Origin: Deltaproteobacteria bacterium
Lineage (GTDB): Bacteria; Desulfobacterota; Desulfobaccia; Desulfobaccales; Desulfobaccaceae
Assembly (NCBI GenBank): GCA_016874895.1
Contig: VGSX01000005.1
Span: 1-31,071 of the forward strand
Reading direction: 5' to 3'
DNA: 31,071 nucleotides
In this document: one piece after another, positions 23,278-31,071 of the stretch
Numbering within the stretch: the first letter of the stretch is position 1
Layout: each line of letters begins with the position of its first letter
The notes under the pieces: model-generated
The model's input: the letters and a program-made list of their open reading frames with translations, nothing else
What the model was told of the DNA's origin: nothing
Database searches by the model: none
Translations under genes and position numbers: made by a program

Positions 23278-24408
23278 ATGGACGATTTTTTCCTCAAAAA
23301 ATTCACCCGAAGAGATTTCCTGGGAAACACTGCCAAACTCTGTTGCCTGATAGGGATGTCTTCAGTCTTCCTCCCTTGCACTGAGGCGACATCCTCGAAT
23401 AATGAACCAAAGACTGAAGTTGAAAAACTCGGTAAAACCGGCCCTGAGTTTGAACCGGTGTATCTGAAACTTCACAAAACGGGGGAAATGAAAAAGCGGT
23501 GGGAAAAACTCTGGGCCATGATGGCAAGTTGCCAGCTCTGTCCGAGAAAATGTGGGGAAAATCGTCTGAAGGGAAGGAGCGGAGTCTGTCGCGCCCTCGG
23601 CACCGAGCTTGTTATCTCGTCGTATCACCCGCACTTTGGCGAAGAAAAACCGCTGGTTGGCAGAGGTGGTTCAGGGACCATCTTTTTTTCCCATTGCAAT
23701 CTGCGCTGCGTCTTCTGTCAGAACTGGGAAATCAGTCATCTCGGCGCCGGCTCTGAAAAAACTATTAATGAACTTGCCGGTATGATGCTGCGGCTGCAAG
23801 AACAAGGTTGTCACAATATTAACTTTGTTACCCCAACGCATTATTCCCCTCATATCTTAAAAGCTCTTGATGCGGCTGCCGCCCAGGGGCTGCGGCTTCC
23901 CGTGGTCTACAACACGAGTGGCTGGGAGCGCCTGGAAATACTCACGCTGCTTGATGGTATCGTTGATATTTATCTCCCCGATTTCAAATACTGGGATAGT
24001 GCCATGTCGGCAAAGTTTTCGGCCGGGGCAGAGAGTTATCCAGAGATTACCAGAGAGGCAATTCTTGAGATGAACCGTCAGGTTGGCGCGGCAGAATTTA
24101 CCAGACAGGGCATTATGCAAAGAGGACTGCTCCTTCGGCATCTGGTTATGCCCAATAATACCAGCGGTTCGGAAAAAATCATGGATTGGCTGGCAGAAAA
24201 TCTGCCCAAAGATACTTATGTCAATATCATGTCACAATACAGCCCGGCTTATAGAGCGTATGATTATCCTGAAATATCCAGGAGAATAACCGGCAGAGAA
24301 TATCAAAGGGTTGTCCAAAGGGCAAAAGATAGGGGGCTGACAAATCTACTTAGTCTCCGTCCGGAAAGTCCTTTATTCCCTCTCCTCGCTTGCGGGGATA
24401 AATTATAG
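23278..24408 (+). CDS. PflX-type radical SAM protein with twin-arginine leader
   Basis: A 376-residue radical SAM enzyme of the PflX/COG1313 group, related to pyruvate formate-lyase activases; its true substrate is not known. The SAM cluster motif is C140-NLR-C144-VF-C147-QNW. Upstream lies a second Cys set, 'CQLCPRKCGENRLKGRSGVC' (C85, C88, C92, C104). 'HFGEEKPLVGRGGSGTIFFSHC', 'HNINFVTPTHYSPHILKAL', 'VVYNTSGWE' and 'DIYLPDFKY' are PflX hallmarks. Unusually, residues 10-34 form a Tat-like leader: TRRDFLGNTAK, then a hydrophobic stretch ending FLPC. The ATG is preceded by GGAGGAGGT. Codons are more AT-rich than in the neighbours, and an antitoxin fragment lies just upstream, which suggests horizontal transfer. 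Confidence 0.88.
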   Translation: MDDFFLKKFTRRDFLGNTAKLCCLIGMSSVFLPCTEATSSNNEPKTEVEKLGKTGPEFEPVYLKLHKTGEMKKRWEKLWAMMASCQLCPRKCGENRLKGRSGVCRALGTELVISSYHPHFGEEKPLVGRGGSGTIFFSHCNLRCVFCQNWEISHLGAGSEKTINELAGMMLRLQEQGCHNINFVTPTHYSPHILKALDAAAAQGLRLPVVYNTSGWERLEILTLLDGIVDIYLPDFKYWDSAMSAKFSAGAESYPEITREAILEMNRQVGAAEFTRQGIMQRGLLLRHLVMPNNTSGSEKIMDWLAENLPKDTYVNIMSQYSPAYRAYDYPEISRRITGREYQRVVQRAKDRGLTNLLSLRPESPLFPLLACGDKL

Positions 24409-24476
24409 TATCAATAATGCTCCTGCTTTCCACTTGGAATTGCACAGAACAATCGCAGTTTCCGGAGGAATACTCT

Positions 24477-25523
24477 TTAATAAAAATAGAGTAACTGAGT
24501 GTATTTAATCCTCCCGGCGAGGATGATGGCCACGGCCAGGAGGAGCAGCAGCCCGGCGCAGATAACAATGGACATCTTGGTGGCCTGCTGGGCCCGTTTT
24601 TCCTCCCACCAGGTAGTGGGGCGCACCCCCTGGAGCCAGAAGACCACCACCGCAGCCAGGTTGACGCAGATGATGTTGCTTATCAGGAGCAGACCAGCGC
24701 CCAAGGCGGGGATAAGGTGACCCGAGCCCAGGAGCAGCCCCAGGGTCGCCAGGGGAGGGAGCAGGGCCACGGCCACCATGACGCCCACCAGGACGGTGGG
24801 GACCCCGGCGGTGAAGGCCAGGGCTCCGGCGCCCCCCGAGGCCAGGGCCACGGCTAGGTCTCCCAGGCCGATGCCGGTGCGGGCGGCCAGTTCCGGCCCC
24901 GTGGGATGAACCTCCAGGAACATGCCCATAAGGAGGGAGAGCCCCAAAGCAATGCCCAGGCCGGAGATATTGGTACGCAGGGCCAACTGGGTCAGATCCG
25001 AGTCTCCCAAGGTGGTACCCATGGCCTGGGCGATAATGGGACCCAGGAGCGGGGCGATCACCATGGCCCCGATAATAACCGCCACGTTGTCATTCAGGAG
25101 GCCTACGGCTGCCACCACCGTGGACAGCACCACCATGCCTTTATAAACCCGGGTGAGCTGGGCCATATTCTGGACAACCTCATACATCTCCGCCCGGCTG
25201 ATGCGTTCCTTTTTCTTCTGCTCGCTGGCCGCTGGTTCAGCGGTTTTGGGTTTTTCCTCCTCCTTCGGGGGTTCTTCTACCCGGGGCAGCGAGGCCGACA
25301 CCGGCAGGAGGATGAGGCGGAACCAGGGCTGGCCGGAAAACTTTTTACTCAGCAGATCCATCAGGTGCTCGGTCTCCTGGGCCGTGGCCAGGATTTTGAG
25401 CAAAGTCTGCTGCTCCGAAAGCCGGTCATACCAGATTCCCACCAACGGTTCTTCCCGGAGGAGTTCCTCCACTTCCCGGAGGTTTTCCTCTGGCAGCACC
25501 ACTTCCAAAAGACGCAGGGGCAT
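24477..25523 (-). CDS. TIGR00341/DUF389 family integral membrane protein
   Basis: A 348-residue protein. The N-terminal ~80 residues (MPLRLLEVVLPEENLREVEE) form a soluble alpha/beta domain, followed by a charged, proline-rich linker (about 85-110, EEPPKEEEKPK). From about residue 127 there are six or seven hydrophobic helices with the DUF389 signature 'NDNVAVIIGAMVIAPLLGPI' and 'RTNISGLGIALG', 'GVPTVLVGVMVAVALLPPLATLGL' and 'NIICVNLAAVVVFWLQG'. The function of the family is unknown; a transport or membrane-sensing role is only guessed. GGAGG lies just before the ATG. It follows the P-type ATPase gene by 78 bases on the same strand, so the two may be co-expressed. Confidence 0.9.
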   Translation of the reverse strand: MPLRLLEVVLPEENLREVEELLREEPLVGIWYDRLSEQQTLLKILATAQETEHLMDLLSKKFSGQPWFRLILLPVSASLPRVEEPPKEEEKPKTAEPAASEQKKKERISRAEMYEVVQNMAQLTRVYKGMVVLSTVVAAVGLLNDNVAVIIGAMVIAPLLGPIIAQAMGTTLGDSDLTQLALRTNISGLGIALGLSLLMGMFLEVHPTGPELAARTGIGLGDLAVALASGGAGALAFTAGVPTVLVGVMVAVALLPPLATLGLLLGSGHLIPALGAGLLLISNIICVNLAAVVVFWLQGVRPTTWWEEKRAQQATKMSIVICAGLLLLLAVAIILAGRIKYTQLLYFY

Positions 25524-25601
25524 TTTTCCTCCCGGGTCGGGGGTAACGGTCCTCTCTCTGAGCGCCCCGGTACACTCAAGGCGCCATCGAGTTATGAATT
25601 A

Positions 25602-28496
<2,895 letters not shown>

Positions 28497-28636
28497 CCCT
28501 CCTTAGGATGGGTTTAGTTGGGCATAGCAGTCTCAAGGGAGAAGAAGCCGGAAAAATTGGCGGAGGGGGTGAATCAAGAATAGAAAAACGCCTAACCAGC
28601 AGTAATGAAGTATCCCCGGCCCTGACCATCATCCAG

Positions 28637-28667
28637 GCGCCCCGGCCCCTCACGGCATCCGGGGCGC
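28637..28667. terminator. Strong GC hairpin downstream of lapA
   Basis: GCGCCCCGG (28637-28645) and CCGGGGCGC (28659-28667) form a perfect 9-bp stem with a 13-base loop, ten bases after the lapA stop on the minus strand. There is no T-tract, so it may block or stabilise the transcript 3' end rather than be a classical intrinsic terminator. Confidence 0.4.
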
Positions 28668-28676
28668 ACCGGCGAT

Positions 28677-29030
28677 TTAAACGGGACTCTGGGGCGCGGC
28701 TGACTCTTCAGCTTCAGGGCCGGTTCTGGCCGCCTGGGCCTGCATAACCTGCAGCTCCTTTCTTAAGACCTCAAGATCATGATGCAACTGATGATTGGTG
28801 CGCCGCATCCTTAAGAGCCCCATCAGGCTGTAGAGGCCGGTGACAAAGAACCCCACAAACAGGAAAAACACCAGCAGTATCCAGAGCTGATGGCCGGAGC
28901 TCTCAAAAGTCCAAAAATAAAGGTTTAATCTGAACTGCAGCTCCTGGGTTAAGACATCCATATTCTGCCGGATTAAGAGGAATCCCAGGAGCGCCGCCAG
29001 CGCCGCCAGGATGAGCTTGAAATAGCGCAT
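28677..29030 (-). CDS. LapA domain (DUF1049) inner-membrane protein
   Basis: A 117-residue protein with two membrane helices (about residues 5-22 and 47-70) separated by 'NMDVLTQELQFRLNLYFWTF', the LapA/DUF1049 pattern 'N.......F.........'. A helical, coiled-coil-like cytoplasmic tail (about 72-105, LLRMRRTNHQLHHDLEVLRKEL) follows. In E. coli LapA and LapB regulate LpxC turnover and so lipid A synthesis; LapB is not seen here, so that role is only suggested. The ATG overlaps the HIT gene stop as TAATG, with GGAG before it, so the two are coupled. Confidence 0.85.
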   Translation of the reverse strand: MRYFKLILAALAALLGFLLIRQNMDVLTQELQFRLNLYFWTFESSGHQLWILLVFFLFVGFFVTGLYSLMGLLRMRRTNHQLHHDLEVLRKELQVMQAQAARTGPEAEESAAPQSPV

Positions 29031-29527
29031 TATGCTTCTCCGTCAGGTAGGGCTTGAAAATAGGGTAGTAATTTAAGGTACGTGGCCTGAAAATGCTCCG
29101 GGATGACCCGGACGTCGGCAAAGACCGGCACGAAATTAGTATCGCCATGCCAACGCGGCACGATATGGAAATGCACGTGCGACTCCACCCCCGCCCCGGC
29201 CACGATCCCGAGATTTAACCCGACATTAAAACCGTCGGGGCGCATCGCCTGCTTTAAGACTTCCAGGGACTGGCGAACTTTAAGCATCAGGTCCAGGAGC
29301 TCGTCGTGCTCCAAATCAATTAAGCCGGGAACATGCCGCAGGGGGGAAACCAACAGGTGTCCGTTGATGTAAGGATACTTGTTCATCATGACACGGGTGA
29401 GACGGCCGCTGAACAGAATAAGCCGGGCCTTCAGGTCCTCCGGTTCCCAGGGGCAAAAGATGCATCCCGGGGGTTTGTCTTCTCCTAAGATATACTCCAT
29501 GCGCCAGGGCGCCCATAATTGTTTCAT
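29030..29527 (-). CDS. HIT family hydrolase (Ap4A phosphorylase-like, COG0537)
   Basis: A 165-residue histidine-triad nucleotide hydrolase/transferase. It starts MKQLWAPWRMEYIL, the conserved opening of a HIT subgroup, then 'CIFC' (a zinc-type Cys pair), 'NKYPYINGHLLVSPLRHVPGL' and the catalytic triad 'VESHVHFHIVPRW'. Members cleave nucleoside phosphoramidates or dinucleoside polyphosphates; the actual substrate is not known. Start at the ATG at 29527 with GGGAA upstream; a longer in-frame reading to 29605 adds residues outside the family. A good promoter lies about 190 bases upstream, leaving a long leader that contains a GCCGGT...ACCGGC stem. Confidence 0.9.
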   Translation of the reverse strand: MKQLWAPWRMEYILGEDKPPGCIFCPWEPEDLKARLILFSGRLTRVMMNKYPYINGHLLVSPLRHVPGLIDLEHDELLDLMLKVRQSLEVLKQAMRPDGFNVGLNLGIVAGAGVESHVHFHIVPRWHGDTNFVPVFADVRVIPEHFQATYLKLLPYFQALPDGEA

Positions 29528-29714
29528 AATATATTCCCGTATGTTACCCGATTGACAATCACAACCCCGGATGCCGGCCGGTTGAGATCGGACCGGCAAC
29601 CTCAAAGCCGTTATGGGGTGGCTCTGACAGAAAATTTCTTATCGTTGACCCTCAGGTTCTTCCCTTCGCTCAAAAAGACCGTAATGGGCCGAGCTGTTTC
29701 TCAGAAGCTCCACT

Positions 29715-29742
29715 ATTATAGCAATTTTTGGCTGAATTTCAA
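29715..29742 (-). promoter_or_regulatory. Candidate sigma70 promoter for HIT-lapA
   Basis: On the minus strand, TTGAAA (29737-29742, 5/6) and a perfect TATAAT (29715-29720) are 16 bases apart. It is the best promoter match in the window. The -35 box overlaps the stop end of the asparaginase gene. A start near 29708 leaves about 180 bases of leader before the HIT ATG. Confidence 0.55.
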
Positions 29743-30758
29743 CCTGTTTTCGCCAGACGAAAAACCGGCCGCACCTGCCCCACGGTCTCTTGGCGGTGGT
29801 TTTTAATAGCCGGTAGGTGATATTTCGCCAGGGCAGCCGCGGCTTCGGGTGTCAGGACCTCCAATTGCTGCAGGGTTTCTATGGCAGTGGGGTTGAGTCC
29901 CCGGACATGCCCATCCGAAACTTTTATGGCTACGCCCCATCCGGCCTCCATGAGGGCCAGGGCATAACCGCCCTCCGCCCCGGTCTTGGCGATGACCTGG
30001 CCGGGTAAAGCCTGCATGATGTCGGTGCACAGGCGGCCGTCTCCGGCGATGAGCCGGGGATGGGCCAGGCAGGCCCGGGCCAGAGTGGCCATGGCCGAGG
30101 TCAAGGGCCCGTCCGGGAGATTACCCTGAGCAGCCGCAGCGAATCTGGCGTAGGCCAGGGCGATGCGGCTCAGGGGCACAAAAAAAACCGGCGCGCCGCA
30201 GCCGTCGATGGCCACCGTGATCTGGCCCGCCGGGACCTCGGTAACCTCGGCTATAGTCCGGAGGATGAGCTGCTGCACCGGGTGCCGGGTATCCAGATAA
30301 TCGGCCGTGGGCCAGCCCTGGTGAACGCAGAGGGCCAACATGGCCGCATGTTTCCCGGCGCAATTATTGTGGATAACGCCGGGGGCGAGACCGGCCTGGG
30401 CCAGGGCTTGGGCCGTGGGCCGGTGCGAGGGGGCATGGATGCCACATAACATGTTATCGGCCGTCAGACCCAGCCGGCTCAGAACCTTTTGCACCAGGGC
30501 CACCTGAAAATCCTGCCCGTTCAGAGAGCCGGAAAAGAGGGCCAGCTCCTCCGGGCCGAACCCGAAGGCCTCAGCCGCTCCGGTGGTGAGCACCGGCAGG
30601 GTCTGGATGGGTTTGGCCATGGAGCGCAAACACACATAAGTCTCAGGATCTCCCAGGAAAGCCTGCAGCCGCCCTTGGGGGTCGGCCACCGCAAGGCAGC
30701 CGTAATGCATACTCTCCACCCGGTCGCCCCGGGTGACTTCCACTAAAAGTTCCGGCAT
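29739..30758 (-). CDS. Asparaginase II family protein (PF06089)
   Basis: A 339-residue protein of the bacterial asparaginase II family, which resembles Rhizobium etli-type L-asparaginase and differs from the E. coli AnsA/AnsB fold. Seen: 'VEVTRGDRVESMHYGCLAV', 'VCLRSMAKPIQTLPVL' with the Ser-x-x-Lys pair, 'LALFSGSLNG', 'NNCAGKHAAMLALC', 'DGCGAPVFFVPL' and 'AKTGAEGGYALAL'. These match the conserved nucleophile and zinc-loop region of the family. Asparagine hydrolysis to aspartate and ammonia is expected but not proven. Start at the ATG at 30758, preceded by AAGGAAGAG; an in-frame upstream reading to 30830 adds 24 unconserved residues. Confidence 0.9.
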   Translation of the reverse strand: MPELLVEVTRGDRVESMHYGCLAVADPQGRLQAFLGDPETYVCLRSMAKPIQTLPVLTTGAAEAFGFGPEELALFSGSLNGQDFQVALVQKVLSRLGLTADNMLCGIHAPSHRPTAQALAQAGLAPGVIHNNCAGKHAAMLALCVHQGWPTADYLDTRHPVQQLILRTIAEVTEVPAGQITVAIDGCGAPVFFVPLSRIALAYARFAAAAQGNLPDGPLTSAMATLARACLAHPRLIAGDGRLCTDIMQALPGQVIAKTGAEGGYALALMEAGWGVAIKVSDGHVRGLNPTAIETLQQLEVLTPEAAAALAKYHLPAIKNHRQETVGQVRPVFRLAKTG

Positions 30759-30964
30759 GGCGCACTCTTCCTTTCCGGCGGACGCCGCTCTCCTGAACTG
30801 TTTGCCTGGCCTGCGAAGTGACAGGCGCACCTCCGGGCAAACTCTTTACAAGAGGTTATCTGAAATATTTCTGATAAAAGATAATCAGGTTGTGACCCTT
30901 TAATAGTTGATAATATATTTTCTATATGGAAACCTGTAAAAAATTTATGGTCACTACATCTTGA

Positions 30965-31071
30965 TTAAGCTTTGAGGCGTTTGGTTTTCAGGGGCTTGGG
31001 AGCCAGGCCCAAGGCCCGATAGACCTCCAGATGAAAAGGTTCGGGATCGGTGGTCTGCCTCAGATAGAGGC
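30965..31071 (-). CDS. C-terminus of an unidentified protein, cut by window edge
   Basis: The last 34 codons of a minus-strand gene whose start lies beyond the right edge. The readable end is 'LYLRQTTDPEPFHLEVYRAL' followed by GLAPKPLKTKRLKA and TAA. The frame is clean and its codon use matches the surroundings. The basic tail would suit a nucleic-acid-binding or transposase-type protein, but I do not recognise the family. The 206 bases between it and the asparaginase start hold an AT-rich stretch and a GTTTGCC...GGCAAAC pair, with no gene that I can support. Confidence 0.5.
   Translation of the reverse strand, partial: LYLRQTTDPEPFHLEVYRALGLAPKPLKTKRLKA

Overview
The window comes from a Gram-negative, GC-rich bacterium that makes heptose-containing lipopolysaccharide. 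The gene content (MsbA-LpxK-heptosyltransferase cluster, PyrB-PyrC pair without PyrI, SuhB, Lon, AcpS, TrkA/TrkH, a PflX-type radical SAM protein, a DUF389 protein and LapA) and the scattered palindromic intergenic repeats fit a Desulfobacterota (former Deltaproteobacteria) genome. That placement is inference; there is no rRNA or other phylogenetic marker here.

Layout. (1) Positions 1-8940, all minus strand: an LPS inner-core and lipid A export locus. Transcription runs msbA > lpxK > waaF > gmhB > waaC. A second promoter at about 3000-3028 then reads a Trm112-like zinc protein > GT2 core glycosyltransferase > an LpxA-family acyltransferase > a WaaQ-like GT9 protein > a GT4 glycosyltransferase cut by the window edge. 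Many of these genes overlap or abut (ATGA, TGATG, GTGA), as in a coupled operon. (2) 8941-9385: gene-free spacer with an inverted repeat. (3) 9386-16631, plus strand: a DUF89 protein, a rhomboid protease, SuhB, Hsp20, Lon, AcpS and an NDUFA9-like SDR. (4) 16771-19012, minus strand: pyrB-pyrC behind a strong intrinsic terminator and a leader ORF that together look like an attenuator. (5) 19263-19872: an internally deleted IS4-like element with intact ends, followed by gene debris. (6) 20207-23071, plus strand: trkA-trkH potassium uptake. (7) 23278-24408, plus strand: a PflX-type radical SAM protein with a twin-arginine leader, lower in GC than its surroundings and preceded by a DUF433 antitoxin fragment. 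(8) 24477-30758, minus strand: a DUF389 membrane protein, a P-type cation ATPase, LapA, a HIT hydrolase and an asparaginase II family protein. (9) 30965-31071: the C-terminus of an unidentified gene.

Most genes are housekeeping or envelope genes. I did not find a clearly new multi-gene system. The most interesting signals are regulatory: the pyrBC leader with a terminator inside a leader ORF, and the hsp20 5' region, where a heat-shock-type promoter precedes an RNA that can fold over both the ribosome binding site and the start codon. Next come the Tat-type leader on a radical SAM enzyme, the enlarged repeat-like P-domain insert of the ATPase, an LpxA homologue apart from the usual lpxD-fabZ-lpxB genes, and mobile or toxin-antitoxin debris around trkAH.
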